Positions 32,061-41,360 of a stretch of DNA of 64,000 bases are shown here, piece by piece. Origin of the DNA: Saccharopolyspora soli (GTDB lineage: Bacteria; Actinomycetota; Actinomycetes; Mycobacteriales; Pseudonocardiaceae); contig NZ_JALBWV010000037.1 of assembly GCF_022678645.1 (NCBI RefSeq), positions 22,329 to 86,328 on the forward strand, read 5' to 3'. The notes under the pieces were generated by a model. It worked only from the letters and a program-made list of their open reading frames with translations. It did not search any database and was not told where the DNA came from. Within the stretch, counting starts at the first letter, position 1. The number at the start of each line of letters is the position of its first letter. The position numbers and the translations under genes are program-made.

Positions 32061-33485
32061 CTACGTCGCACTGCGGGTCGGTTTCGGGAGGCTTGGGCTT
32101 CTTGGGAGCCGAAGGGTCGCCGCAGCCACGCCCAATGCCATCGCGACAACGCCCATCCCCGTCAGATACGCCGCGTGGTAGCCGCCCAGCAGGGCCACCG
32201 CGGGCTCGGCGCCGGACGCACGCAACAACTCCGTCCGCGTTGCCGACAGGACCGCGAGTACGGCGAGCCCCAGCGCGCCGCCGACCTGCTGCGTCGTGTT
32301 GAACAGGCCGGATGCCAGTCCCGCGTCCTCGGGCGTCGCGTCGGACATGCCCTGCGCCATGAGCGCTGGCATCGCCATCCCGAACCCGACACCGAGCACG
32401 ACCAGGCCGGGCAGCACGTCGACCGCGTACACCGCGTCGACCGGAACGCGGCCGAGCAAGCCAAGCCCCAGCACGAGCAGCGCAAGACCTACCAGCAACA
32501 CCCGCCGCTCGCCGAACCGCGTGTTGAGCTTCGCGGACAGCCCGAGCGACACAGCGGCGATCGTCGCCGCTGGCGGGATCATTGCGATCCCCGTCGACTG
32601 CGCGCTCAGCCCGGCCACCTGCCGCAGGTACAGCACCGTCGTGAACATGAACCCGAACATCGACGCGACGAGCAGGAAAAGGACGACGTTCGCGCCGGAG
32701 AGCATGCGCGAACGGAACAACCGCAGCGGAAGCAACGGGTTCTCCGCCTTGGCCTGCCGCACCACGAACCCGGCGAGCAGCACGAGCGCCACGACACCAA
32801 AACCAGCCGTATGCGTCGATGCCCAGCCATACCGCTCGACGTTGGTGATCGTGTAGACCAGCGTCATCAGCGCGGCCGTCACGAGCACCGCACCAGGCAC
32901 GTCCGCACGCGCCGTCCGTGTACCGGGCTCCCGGGGCAGCAGCCGTACGGCGAACCCGAGCGCCGCGACGCCGATCGGCACGTTGACCGCGAAAATCCAG
33001 TGCCAGCTCGCCGCCTGCGTGATCAGACCGCCGGACAGGCTGCCGATCGTGCCTCCCGACGCCTGCACGAAGCTGAAGGCGCCGATCGCCTTCGCACGCT
33101 CGCCGGGTTCTGGGAACAGCGTGGCGATCATGCCGAGCACCACCGCGGTGAGCGCAGCGGCGCCCACACCCTGGACGAACCGCGCGGCGAGCAGGACCGG
33201 CGCGCTCCACGCGAACCCGCACAGGGCCGACGCCGCGGTGAACACCGCCAGCCCGCCGAGGAACACCCGCTTGCGGCCGACGATGTCGCCGAGCCGTCCG
33301 AAGAGCAACAGCAAACCGCCGAACGCGATGAGGTAGGCGCTGGTGACCCACGCGAGCCCGGACGGGGTGAAGCCGAGGTCCCGTTGGATCGCGGGCAGCG
33401 ACACGGCCACGATCGTCTCATCGACGATCGCCATGAGGGCGCCCGCGCACAGGACGATCAGCGCGAGCAGGCGAGAACGATCCAT
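32061..33485 (-). CDS. MFS drug:H+ antiporter, DHA2 (14-helix) family
   Basis: 474 residues from ATG 33485, which has GAAGGTGG five bases upstream. DETIVAVSLPAIQRDLGFTPSGLAWVTSAYLI is motif D2/H1 of DHA2 transporters, GRLGDIVGRKRVFLGG is MFS motif A, and GGTIGSLSGG is motif C of exporters. Fourteen helices are expected. Its divergent neighbour is an HxlR regulator, so the pair is a probable inducible efflux module for a toxic aromatic or quinone. Confidence 0.93.
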   Translation of the reverse strand: MDRSRLLALIVLCAGALMAIVDETIVAVSLPAIQRDLGFTPSGLAWVTSAYLIAFGGLLLLFGRLGDIVGRKRVFLGGLAVFTAASALCGFAWSAPVLLAARFVQGVGAAALTAVVLGMIATLFPEPGERAKAIGAFSFVQASGGTIGSLSGGLITQAASWHWIFAVNVPIGVAALGFAVRLLPREPGTRTARADVPGAVLVTAALMTLVYTITNVERYGWASTHTAGFGVVALVLLAGFVVRQAKAENPLLPLRLFRSRMLSGANVVLFLLVASMFGFMFTTVLYLRQVAGLSAQSTGIAMIPPAATIAAVSLGLSAKLNTRFGERRVLLVGLALLVLGLGLLGRVPVDAVYAVDVLPGLVVLGVGFGMAMPALMAQGMSDATPEDAGLASGLFNTTQQVGGALGLAVLAVLSATRTELLRASGAEPAVALLGGYHAAYLTGMGVVAMALGVAAATLRLPRSPSLPKPTRSAT

Positions 33486-33565
33486 CGAGGCCACCTTCTA
33501 AGTGCACGATTTGTAACAAGGCACATGTTGTGTGACCATCGACGCGTGCGGAAGGAGGCACTTCT

Positions 33566-33973
33566 ATGTCCCGGAGTCACACCGATGTACCTGTCGAGGC
33601 CAACGGCACGAGCGAGATCCGAGATGTGATCGAGGAGGCATGCCCGCTAGCCGAGGTCATCGACCACGTCGCGGGAAAGTGGAGCGTCGGGATACTCGTC
33701 GCCGCAGCACGCGGACCCGTCCGGTTCACAGAGCTCGAACGCGCCATCAACGGCATCAGCAGGCGAATGCTCACGCTGACCCTGCGCAAGCTCGAACGGG
33801 ACGGCCTCCTACACCGCACCGTCTACCCAACCGTGCCACCGAAGGTCGAGTACACGCTCACGGACATGGCGAAGGAACTGCACGAAACCTTGCGCAGCCT
33901 GACCGACTGGGCAGAACGCCACCGCACGGACATCACCGTGGCCCAAAACCGCTACGACACAACAAAACGCTAG
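33566..33973 (+). CDS. HxlR/MarR-type winged-helix regulator
   Basis: 135 residues from ATG 33566, GGAGG seven bases upstream. CPLAEVIDHVAGKWSVGILVAAARG is the family opening with the redox-capable Cys at about residue 26; RFTELERAINGISRRMLTLTLRKLERDGLLHRTVYPTVPP is the winged HTH. HxlR regulators often respond to aldehydes or quinones through this Cys. It is divergent from the MFS exporter with an 80-bp AT-richer gap. Confidence 0.93.
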   Translation: MSRSHTDVPVEANGTSEIRDVIEEACPLAEVIDHVAGKWSVGILVAAARGPVRFTELERAINGISRRMLTLTLRKLERDGLLHRTVYPTVPPKVEYTLTDMAKELHETLRSLTDWAERHRTDITVAQNRYDTTKR

Positions 33974-34091
33974 CGATCCGGCCATTGCTTGCAGCTACTC
34001 GTTCTGGGACAGCTTCAGGATTCGTGGGACACCCAACACCAACTCTTGCAATGCGATCCCATCGCCCAGCAGGTGCTGGCAGGCTAATGCC

Positions 34092-34781
34092 GTGACAGCT
34101 ACGAATGACCATCGTCCGTTCCCGTTTGAACAGCGCTGCGCGAATGTCCTGGACGAACTGCGCGGAACTGGCGAGTTCGACGTGTCCGAGGCCCGATTCG
34201 CCGAGATCCCGAGGTATCTGGACGACCCGGACTTCGTCTACGGCAGCCTCTCCGAGGACTACGGGTTGCCGTTGAGCCCGGCAGTGCGGGGGTACTTCTT
34301 CCGGTACGACGAAATCAAGGCGCACTGGCGATCCCTGAACCCGAACTCGGACCTGGTCGGCGAATTCCGGCTGTCCCACATCTACAGCGGCCGGCGCATG
34401 TCGTACATCTGGGAAGGGACCAACGACCAGGAGCGTGAACTCTACCAACAGCTGCTGATCTTCGATGACACGCCGCAGACCGGTACCGGGCGGATGGCCA
34501 TGATGCGGACCCCGCGCGGGACCACGGACCCCGAGATCTGGTACTTCGACATGCATGACGGCGCGATGGAGATGGACCTCGACTACGGGGCCTACCTGGA
34601 CACCCTGCTCGCCACCAAGGGGACCATCGGCTGGCAGTACCTATTTTGCGACAAAGGGATGGGCGATCAGGGGTTCGATCCAATCGCGCAGGAACTGAAG
34701 GAGATGCTGGAGGTCTTCCCCCGACTCTTCCCCGATCACGACTACTCGAACCTGCGGGCCCGCCTCCGGGAGCGAGTCTGA
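34092..34781 (+). CDS. Hypothetical protein, acidic, unknown family
   Basis: 229 residues from GTG 34092. Acidic and aromatic-rich, with no membrane helix or signal. I do not recognise a family. The segments FAEIPRYLDDPDFVYGSLSE, DLVGEFRLSHIYSGRRMSYI and ITMEDY-like acidic C-terminus recall SMI1/KNR4-type (SUKH) immunity proteins in general character only. GC and codon use match the neighbours. A short inverted repeat (CGCGAGGT / ACCTCGCG) follows the stop. Confidence 0.65.
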   Translation: MTATNDHRPFPFEQRCANVLDELRGTGEFDVSEARFAEIPRYLDDPDFVYGSLSEDYGLPLSPAVRGYFFRYDEIKAHWRSLNPNSDLVGEFRLSHIYSGRRMSYIWEGTNDQERELYQQLLIFDDTPQTGTGRMAMMRTPRGTTDPEIWYFDMHDGAMEMDLDYGAYLDTLLATKGTIGWQYLFCDKGMGDQGFDPIAQELKEMLEVFPRLFPDHDYSNLRARLRERV

Positions 34782-34824
34782 CCCGCGAGGTCACCACCTC
34801 GCGTGAATTCGTCCTCCGCGGCCG

Positions 34825-35124
34825 GTGCTGGTCGACCTGCGCCGCCTTGTGGAACGGCGCCCGCCGCCTCGTGGTCGCGGGGAAGGTGGGTTGCCACTGA
34901 TCGTGCGCGCCCAGGGACTCGACCTGCAGTGGGTTGATGGTCTGCTTCACGCGTGGCTGCGTACGCGTGGCGGGCAGTGGTTGGGTGTCGTCACGTGGAC
35001 GGTGTCGACTCCGGTCGGTGATCTGCCGTGCCAGGCCCTGCTGCCGCATGATGCCTTTCAACTCCAGGGTGCGGAGCAGGGAAAAGATCCATCGAGCGTG
35101 TCGCCTGCGCGCGGCCGACGATGA
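34825..35124 (+). CDS. Small conserved-looking protein, function unknown
   Basis: 99 residues from GTG 34825. The central part (GLDLQWVDGLLHAWLRTRGG, QWLGVVTWTVSTPVGDLPCQ) has strong coding bias and looks like the short actinobacterial proteins that carry a compact SH3-like barrel. The stop TGA lies a few bases before the next gene's start, suggesting coupling to the GNAT-like gene. The last 20 codons lose conservation. Confidence 0.55.
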   Translation: MLVDLRRLVERRPPPRGRGEGGLPLIVRAQGLDLQWVDGLLHAWLRTRGGQWLGVVTWTVSTPVGDLPCQALLPHDAFQLQGAEQGKDPSSVSPARGRR

Positions 35125-35128
35125 CGTT

Positions 35129-35437
35129 GTGGTGGCGGACGCTGAATTGGTCCTGATGCCGGAAGAACACCCGGCTGGCCCGGCTGCGGTGGAGATCCGT
35201 CTCGGTGGCGTGATCGTGGGGGATGTGACCTTCCGCGTGTGCCGCTCCTGTCGCTTGGCCGTCGTTGAACACGTCCGCGTCGAGTCGCCGCAGCGTCGCC
35301 GAAGGCTCGCCACGCTCGCGATCAACTTTCTCGTGAGCCGCTGGCCGGACTACCGTGGACGACCAATGCGAAATTTCGTCAAAGCAGGAAGCGATGTCGC
35401 TTCCACGATCCACTCATACGAGCGGGACGTCAGGTGA
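35129..35437 (+). CDS. GNAT-like protein truncated by a group II intron fragment
   Basis: 102 residues from GTG 35129 (GTG 35132 also possible). AAVEIRLGGVIVGDVTFRVC and VVEHVRVESPQRRRRLATLA form the GNAT core with motif A, and they match the frameshifted paralogue at 15.7-16.0 kb. From about residue 77 the protein no longer follows the paralogue: the last 25 codons are read antisense through a reverse-transcriptase fragment, so the acetyltransferase is C-terminally replaced and probably non-functional. Confidence 0.6.
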   Translation: MVADAELVLMPEEHPAGPAAVEIRLGGVIVGDVTFRVCRSCRLAVVEHVRVESPQRRRRLATLAINFLVSRWPDYRGRPMRNFVKAGSDVASTIHSYERDVR

Positions 35438-35990
35438 CGCACGTCCGCTACCGCGTCCTGGGCTCGGCGCTTCGGACGGAACCCATAACTCTGGGGTGAA
35501 AATCCGCCTCGAAGATCGGCTCCAGCACCAGTTTCAAGGATGCTTGTACCACCCGATCAGCGACGGTCGCGATCCCGAGACGACGGAACTTCCCATTCGC
35601 CTTGGGAATCAGTCGTTCACGCACCGGAAACGGGCGGAAACTGCGGTCTTTCAGCCTCGACCGCAGTTCGTCGAGGAATACCTCGACGCCTCGCACCGCC
35701 TCAATATAGTGGGCGGTTCGTCCGTCCACTCCTGCGGTGCGAGCACCCTTGTTACCCCGCACCCGAGCCCACGCGATCAGAAGGAACGCGGGGTCGGTCA
35801 CAAGGTTGAACAGATCGTCGAACCTGCGATGAGAGTCATCGCTGGCCCACAGGTGCAGCTTGGTCTGAATCCCCAGTACCCGGCGCTCAGCCCCATACAG
35901 GGCCGACTCCAGTTCGTCGGTGTTCACCAACGACCTCCTGGCATTCCAGTCTCCTCCCTGCTGACTTGCTGGTCCCTTCGCCATGTACAC
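35365..35990 (-). pseudogene. Group II intron reverse transcriptase/maturase, 5' fragment with frameshift
   Basis: From ATG 35990 the first about 165 residues are intact RT0-RT2 (DDLFNLVTDPAFLLIAWARV, RGNKGARTAGVDG, RLIPKANGKFRRLGIATVAD, VVQASLKLVLEPIFEADFHP). A one-base shift near 35497 then moves the sequence YGFRPKRRAQDAVADVRHLT into another frame, followed by SRSYEW and DIASCFDEISH, where it breaks off against the GNAT gene. The catalytic YADD box and maturase domain are missing. Confidence 0.85.
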
Positions 35991-36450
35991 GCCTCTCGCG
36001 CGCTCGGACTACTACAGGACCTCCGCCCCATCCCACAGCCCTCGGCCGGCGACGGAAATGCCCTGGACCAAGCTGGATGCTCGCCCCGGAAGGCGACCGA
36101 GGATGGTTCCCACGTTCACTCGATGACCGGGCGACGAGGGAGGTGCCCAGCTCTTGCCCCGACAGCATCGCCACGACTACGCCGCAGTCCTTCATCGCGG
36201 CCTCCTCACCGACGGCACTACGCGGCTTCAGAGTTGACCATCCACTTGAGAGGTCACGCGCTGCATCCCGGCCCCTATCCACCAGATTTGAGCCGGTTCA
36301 TCGCTTACAGGGCTTTACCACTGGTTCCTCACGTACACCTTCTCGTCTCGCTTGCCGGACCCGCACCGTCTGGCAGTGCCAGCACGTCCCGGCGTCGTCA
36401 GGGCTGCTTCCCACCCTCCCCGGCGTCCCCCGGATCAGGCTGCCCTCAGC
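35365..36450 (-). mobile_element. Truncated group II intron
   Basis: Upstream of the RT start on the minus strand, 35991 to about 36450, lies non-coding GC-rich sequence with features typical of group II intron RNA domains I-IV (for example GTGAACGTGGGAACC, GGTCCTGTAGTAGTCCGAG and GTACATGGCGAAGGGACCAG). The 3' half of the RT gene and domains V-VI are absent, so the element cannot splice or move. The outer 5' boundary is approximate. Confidence 0.6.
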
Positions 36451-36523
36451 TTCAACCGAACTGCTGCGACAGCCCGGCGGCGGGGTTCTCTCACCCCCGC
36501 TCGGTCATCAAGCGCCTCGTGGC

Positions 36524-36758
36524 GCACAGTGCCGTCCGCGATCAACACCGTCTCCGGGCTGTGCTTGCGCTTGGTCGGCGACAACGCGAGATAGGGGCCC
36601 AGATGGTCCACGACCCGCCCGGCCGCGGACTTCGAGATATCGAACAGCAACGCGACCTGCCGAAGAGTCAGGTTGGTGCGGTAGTACACCGCCACTCGAA
36701 TCGATGTGATTCGGCGCGGTTCGGCCACGTTTATGGAGTGGGCGGCGGGATAGGTCAT
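36524..36758 (-). pseudogene. Transposase N-terminal fragment (IS5-like, HTH_Tnp_4/DDE_4)
   Basis: From ATG 36758 the sequence contains VYYRTNLTLRQVALLFDISK, SAAGRVVDHLGPYLALSPTK and VLIADGT, the helix-turn-helix and first DDE strand of an IS5-type transposase. It breaks off directly after ADGT, where it should continue into the catalytic core; the sequence downstream is unrelated. Confidence 0.6.
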
Positions 36759-36814
36759 CAGACGATCAGATGGGAACGGTGGTCCTTGCTGGTGGGTGGT
36801 TGCACCCCGACGGG

Positions 36815-37031
36815 CGAGGAATGCATCAACCGAGTGCTGATCTTCAACAGAGGCCACGCGGAAGCAATCCTCCGCGACTACGCCCGTCACTTCAACGGCC
36901 ACCGGCCCCACCAGGGCCGAAACCAGCTCGCGCCTCTCGACGACCCGAATGTCATACCATTCCCGACGGCTCGGATCGAACGTCGAGAGGCCGTGACAGG
37001 CATCATCAACGAATACCACCGAGCAGCCTGA
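36815..37031 (+). pseudogene. C-terminal fragment of a DDE (integrase core) transposase
   Basis: INRVLIFNRGHAEAILRDYA, HFNGHRPHQGRNQLAPLDDP and the end INEYHRAA* are the last about 70 residues of an IS481/IS3-type integrase-core transposase. The N-terminal part is missing. A different relic of the same transposase class lies at 48.3 kb. Confidence 0.75.
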
Positions 37032-37104
37032 CGGCCGACGAAACCCCAGATCACAGGCCGTGAAACCATTTTGAAGCCCTACGGGTCGGCATCGCCTTCG
37101 CCAA

Positions 37105-37240
37105 GTACGCCCGGACATTCCCGACCGGACCCCCGACACCGAACAGCCTATGGGTCACCGACATCACCTCATGTGTCGACCTGGTCGGGCTGGGTGTATG
37201 TCGCGCGTGGTCAGCGTCGAAGCGACGTCCCGACGGACAT
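37105..37240 (+). pseudogene. IS3-family OrfB fragment, frameshifted
   Basis: PNSLWVTDIT in one frame followed after one shift by STWSGWVYVA in another reproduces the start of the IS3 OrfB catalytic core (PNxLWVTDITYVxTWxGWVYVA). Everything before and after is missing. Confidence 0.6.
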
Positions 37241-37252
37241 CCTCCGTGGTGG

Positions 37253-38083
37253 CTACTCGGCGCCGGCGACCTTGAAGTCCTGGCCGACGAAGATGTGGTG
37301 CGGCCAGTTGACGCCGATGCAGTGGACCTCGTACTCGCCGTTGTCCAGCTGCACAACACGGTCGACGACACCACCCGGGTAGGCGGCCAGCGCCGCTTGC
37401 GCCGCCTGGTCCGCTGTCGCTCCGCTGACGATCGTCCCCTCGCCCTCGCTGTAGTTGTCCGGGACCTGACCGACCTGCTTCGACGCGGACGGTGTACCGC
37501 GCTGGAAGGGGACCACCCCTGCCGCCGTGGAAGCCGCAGCTCCGCCGTCGCCATCGGGTTGCACGGTGACCTGCGCGGCCGTGATGGTCGTACTGTCGAC
37601 CATCCCCAGCACGAGGACGCTGTTGCCCGTCGCGATGTCGGTCGCCGAGATCGAACTCGTCCCGTTCTGGTACTTCGTGGAGGAGTTCTCGTTGACGGTC
37701 ACCTGCTGGCCTCCTGCCGTCGACAGCGTGAAGCCCGAATCGGACACGCTGCCGACCGTGCCGACCGTCCCTCCCTCGGCCGGTCCGGACCGAGCATTGG
37801 ATCCCCCGCCGCCGGGACCACCGGGCATGCCATGCGGTGCTGTCGCCGAGGAGGGCGCGGCCGTTGACGTTGACGAGGACGTGTCCGTTGTCGAAGGGGA
37901 CGTGGCGCAACCAGCGGAAAGTCCGACCACCGCACACGTCAGCGCGCCGGCCGCGATCCACCCACTCCTCCTGGTCGACAGCAGTCGGCGTACCCCCGAC
38001 TGCTTGGTCGTGGCGTCCGACGGCTCTGGCGTCGCGCTCGAATCGGGGGTCTCGTAGGGGCATGTCGGGCCGTGGTCGTTCAT
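37253..38083 (-). CDS. DUF5666-type secreted/lipid-anchored protein
   Basis: 276 residues from ATG 38083, AGGAG eight bases upstream. A 40-residue basic cytosolic head is followed by a membrane stretch that ends in LSAGC (Cys59), a possible lipobox, then a Ser/Thr/Gly linker. GGTVGTVGSVSDSGFTLSTA and DIATGNSVLVLGMVDSTTIT match DUF5666 beta domains. The C-terminal 70 residues (DQAAQAALAAYPGGVVDRVV, NGEYEVHCIGVNWPHHIFVG) resemble a PepSY-like domain. Probably an envelope protein of unknown role. Confidence 0.8.
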   Translation of the reverse strand: MNDHGPTCPYETPDSSATPEPSDATTKQSGVRRLLSTRRSGWIAAGALTCAVVGLSAGCATSPSTTDTSSSTSTAAPSSATAPHGMPGGPGGGGSNARSGPAEGGTVGTVGSVSDSGFTLSTAGGQQVTVNENSSTKYQNGTSSISATDIATGNSVLVLGMVDSTTITAAQVTVQPDGDGGAAASTAAGVVPFQRGTPSASKQVGQVPDNYSEGEGTIVSGATADQAAQAALAAYPGGVVDRVVQLDNGEYEVHCIGVNWPHHIFVGQDFKVAGAE

Positions 38084-38354
38084 GGTGACGCTCCTCTCGG
38101 TCAGGCATCTACGAAGAGCGTTCCATCCATTCGTGTGAGGTCCCTGTGGACAACATGTCAATACGCCGAACGCTTCTGCCCCCACCGTCCACCCGGATCC
38201 GAATTCAAGGCCGCTGGTGTCCGCGACCGCACGACGCACCGCGCTCCTCGACCGCGGAGTCTCCGACGAAGCGGGCGATCACCGGATGGCCGAACGCCGC
38301 ACTCACCAATCGGCACCAGCACGTGGCCGCATCAAAGGATTCTGTTCAGCTTTG

Positions 38355-39125
38355 ATGAAAGACACCGACTGGCTGGCCGCATTGCACGCCAGCTCACAAC
38401 GACTTGCGGAACTGGTTGCCGACCTAACCGATGACCAGTTGGCCACGCCGTCGTACGCAAGCGGCTGGAGCATCGCCCAGGTGCTGTCCCACCTGGGCAG
38501 CGCGGCCGAGATCGGCACGCTCCTGGTGCAGCGGGGCATCGACGGTGACCCGACCGGCCCAGCAAAGCGGGACACCACGCCGGTGTGGCAGCGCTGGGAC
38601 GCCATGTCCGGGGCGGAGCAGCGGGAAGCCTGGCGTGCGGCCGATGCTAAACACCTCGCACTGCTGGACTCCGCTGACATCGCGACCGTGCAGATTCCCT
38701 ACTTCGCCGGTCAGCTCAGCGTTGCGGTCTACGCCGGTTACCGGCTTTCCGAGCAGTCGCTGCACGGCTGGGACGTCGAGGTCGCGCTGGACCCGTCCGC
38801 GACGGTCCCGGCGGCCGAGGTAGAGCTGCTGTGGCAACGGCTGGATCGGGTCGCGACCCGATTCCGCGACGCGGAGACGTTGGCGCGCCTGAAGCCCGGC
38901 CAGGTTGCGTTGCAGCTGAGCGAGCCCCGCCGCACGCTGTGCCTGGACCTGGGCGGCGAACTGCACATCGTGCCGTGCGAACCAGGCGACCCCACGGCGA
39001 CGGTGTGGGGCACCGCCGAGGCGGTGCTCCGCTTGGTGTACGGCCGTAACCGCGTCGAGGACGGCGTCACTGCTGTCGGCGCGGTCACCGTCGACGATCT
39101 TCGTTCCCTCTTCCCCGGCTTTTGA
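38355..39125 (+). CDS. Maleylpyruvate isomerase family mycothiol-dependent enzyme
   Basis: 256 residues from ATG 38355 (SD weak). LVADLTDDQLATPSYASGWS and IAQVLSHLGSAAEIGTLLVQ form the N-terminal mycothiol/metal-binding helices with the conserved His; YRLSEQSLHGWDVEVALDPS is the second conserved helix; an MDMPI-C-like domain follows. First gene of a probable four-gene operon (10-base gap to the next gene). The second member of this family in the window. Confidence 0.85.
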   Translation: MKDTDWLAALHASSQRLAELVADLTDDQLATPSYASGWSIAQVLSHLGSAAEIGTLLVQRGIDGDPTGPAKRDTTPVWQRWDAMSGAEQREAWRAADAKHLALLDSADIATVQIPYFAGQLSVAVYAGYRLSEQSLHGWDVEVALDPSATVPAAEVELLWQRLDRVATRFRDAETLARLKPGQVALQLSEPRRTLCLDLGGELHIVPCEPGDPTATVWGTAEAVLRLVYGRNRVEDGVTAVGAVTVDDLRSLFPGF

Positions 39126-39135
39126 TTGGTGGATC

Positions 39136-40500
39136 ATGGATTCCCTGAACGCGGACGTGCTCGTCGTCGGCTTCGGCAAGGGCGGCAAGATCGTCGCCGC
39201 GAGGTTCGGCGAGTTGGGCAAGCGAGTGGTGCTCGTGGAACGGTCCGAGCACATGTACGGCGGCACCTGCCCGAACGTGGGTTGCGTACCAACGAAGGCG
39301 CTGGTGCACCACTCGCGCAAGGGCCACGATGGCGACCTCCCGCAGGAGCGGTACGAACGGTCGGTCAACATCGTGCAGGATCTGACCGCGCTGTTCCGCG
39401 CTGGCAACTACGAGGCCCTCGACAGCACCGACACCGTGACCGTGGTGACCGGCGAGGCCGTCTTCCTCGATCCGCGCACTGTCACCGTCAACGACCTGAC
39501 GATCACCGCCGACACGATCCTGATCAACACCGGCTCCGAGCCGATCATCCCGGACATCCCGGGACTGCGTCTGAGCAAGTACCTGCGGACCAGCACGGAG
39601 CTGATCGAGTCGACCACGCTGCCGCCCAGACTGGCCATCCTCGGCGGCGGCTATCTCGGCATCGAGTTCGCCTCGATCTACCAGCAGTTCGGCTCACAGG
39701 TGACGATGTTCGAGGCCGCGCCGAAGATCCTGCGGAACGCCGACGATGACGTTGCCGCGGCGGCCGAGGAGATCCTGCGTGACGAGGGCATCGAGATCAT
39801 CGCACGAGCGGACGTCGTCGAGGTCATCGACAGCGACGACGCGGCGACGGTCGTCTACGAGCGCGACGGTGAGCGGCACAGCGTGCAGGTCGACGCGATT
39901 CTTGCCGCGGCGGGACGAAAGCCGGCGACCGAGGGGCTCGGGCTGGAGGCGGCCGGGGTGCGCGTCACCGATCGCGGTGCGGTCGAGGTCGACGAATACC
40001 TCCGGACAAGTCAGCCCCACATCTTCGCGCTTGGTGACGTCAACGGCGGCCCGCAGTTCACCTACATCTCCTTGGACGACAGCAGGATCGTGCTCGACCA
40101 GCTCATCGGCGGCGGCAAGCGCACCACGACCGACCGGGTCGCCGTGCCGCACACGCTGTTCATGACGCCGCCGCTGGCCACCGTCGGACTGACCGAGCGG
40201 GAGGCCCGCACCGCTGGCCGCGCGGTGCGGATCGCCAAGCAGCCGGTGGCCGAGATCGTGGCCATGCCGCGCGCCTACGCCGTGGAGGAGACCCGCGGCC
40301 TGATGAAGTTCGTGCTGGACGCCGAAACCGACGAGATCCTGGGTGCGGCGCTGCTCAGCGTCGATGCACAGGAGCTGATCAACACCGTCGCGCTCGCCAT
40401 CCGGCACGGGCTGAAGTCCGCCGACCTGCGCGATGCGATCTACACGCATCCCAGTTCCACCGAGGCGTTCAACGACGTGCTCGGCGCGACCGTCGGATGA
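39136..40500 (+). CDS. Class I pyridine nucleotide-disulfide oxidoreductase (RclA/mercuric-reductase-like)
   Basis: 454 residues from ATG 39136. FAD-binding VLVVGFGKGGKIVAARFG, the redox-active pair GGTCPNVGCVPTK (Cys45/Cys50), NAD-binding LAILGGGYLGIEFASIYQQFG, second FAD motif HIFALGDVNGG, and a C-terminal dimer domain with THPSSTEAFNDVLG supplying the His-Glu dyad. No mercury-specific C-terminal Cys pair and no lipoamide context, so an RclA-type copper/thiol/quinone reductase is likely. It follows the mycothiol-dependent enzyme by 10 bases, suggesting a thiol-redox task such as reducing mycothiol adducts. Confidence 0.92.
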   Translation: MDSLNADVLVVGFGKGGKIVAARFGELGKRVVLVERSEHMYGGTCPNVGCVPTKALVHHSRKGHDGDLPQERYERSVNIVQDLTALFRAGNYEALDSTDTVTVVTGEAVFLDPRTVTVNDLTITADTILINTGSEPIIPDIPGLRLSKYLRTSTELIESTTLPPRLAILGGGYLGIEFASIYQQFGSQVTMFEAAPKILRNADDDVAAAAEEILRDEGIEIIARADVVEVIDSDDAATVVYERDGERHSVQVDAILAAAGRKPATEGLGLEAAGVRVTDRGAVEVDEYLRTSQPHIFALGDVNGGPQFTYISLDDSRIVLDQLIGGGKRTTTDRVAVPHTLFMTPPLATVGLTEREARTAGRAVRIAKQPVAEIVAMPRAYAVEETRGLMKFVLDAETDEILGAALLSVDAQELINTVALAIRHGLKSADLRDAIYTHPSSTEAFNDVLGATVG

Positions 40501-40562
40501 CCACCGGCTCCGCGACGAGCCACACCGGAACAGCACTCACCTGGCACCCCTTGTAGACATCA

Positions 40563-41324
40563 ATGTCTGACCCGAGCTACTTCAGCAAGTACAAAGACCT
40601 GGCCTTCGAACGCACCGATGACGGCATCCTCACCCTGCGCTTCCAGACTGCTGGCGGCCCGATCGTCTTCACCGGCCAGACTCACGAAGACCTGCCCAAG
40701 GCCCTCGAAGAAGTCGCGCTCGACGCCGACAACAGGGCAATGATCCTCACCGGCTCCGGCGACGTGTTCATGGACAACCTCGACGGGGCCAGCCTCGGCG
40801 AGATTTTCAAGCCCGCCGTGTGGGAGAAGATCCGCACCGAAGGACTCACCGTCCTGCAGCGCCTTCTCAGCCTGCCGTTCCCGGTCATCGGCGTCGCCAA
40901 CGGGCCTGCGACCGTCCACTCGGAATACCTGCTGCTCACCGACATCCACATCGCCTCCGAGCAGGCCGCCTACGGAGACTTCCCGCACCCGGCCTTCGGC
41001 ATCACCGCCGGCGACGGCCTGCAGGTCGTCTGGGAAGACGCTGTCGGCACCGCGCGCGCCAAGTGGCTACTGTGGACAGGCGAGACCATCGACGCCGCCA
41101 CCGCGCAGCAGTGGGGCGTGGTCAACGAAGTGCTACCGCACGACCAGGCATACGCCCGAGGACTGGAAATCGCGCGCAAGCTCGCCGCGACACCGCGGCT
41201 GTACCGGTCGCTGCAGAAACAGACCCTCAACCAGCGGTTGCTGCGCCGCATCGTCGAAGGCGTGCCCTTCGGCATGGCGCTGGAAGGCTTGACCGCCGCC
41301 GACCTCGCATACCAGCAGCAGTAG
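40563..41324 (+). CDS. Enoyl-CoA hydratase/isomerase (crotonase) family protein
   Basis: 253 residues from ATG 40563. Typical crotonase segments: LTLRFQTAGGPIVFTGQTHE, AMILTGSGDVFMDNLDG, FPVIGVANGPATVHSEYLLL and the oxyanion region DFPHPAFGITAGDGLQ. The usual Glu residues of hydratases are not clearly in place, so an isomerase or hydrolase activity is possible. Third gene of the redox operon, 62 bases behind the reductase. Confidence 0.88.
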   Translation: MSDPSYFSKYKDLAFERTDDGILTLRFQTAGGPIVFTGQTHEDLPKALEEVALDADNRAMILTGSGDVFMDNLDGASLGEIFKPAVWEKIRTEGLTVLQRLLSLPFPVIGVANGPATVHSEYLLLTDIHIASEQAAYGDFPHPAFGITAGDGLQVVWEDAVGTARAKWLLWTGETIDAATAQQWGVVNEVLPHDQAYARGLEIARKLAATPRLYRSLQKQTLNQRLLRRIVEGVPFGMALEGLTAADLAYQQQ

Positions 41325-41360
41325 CCGAACTCCTCCATCAACGTCAACAAGGGAATTGTC

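Noticed and set aside
33486..33565. AACA/TGTT dyad between the MFS and HxlR genes as an operator
   Set aside because: Arms are only four bases long and cannot be told from chance.
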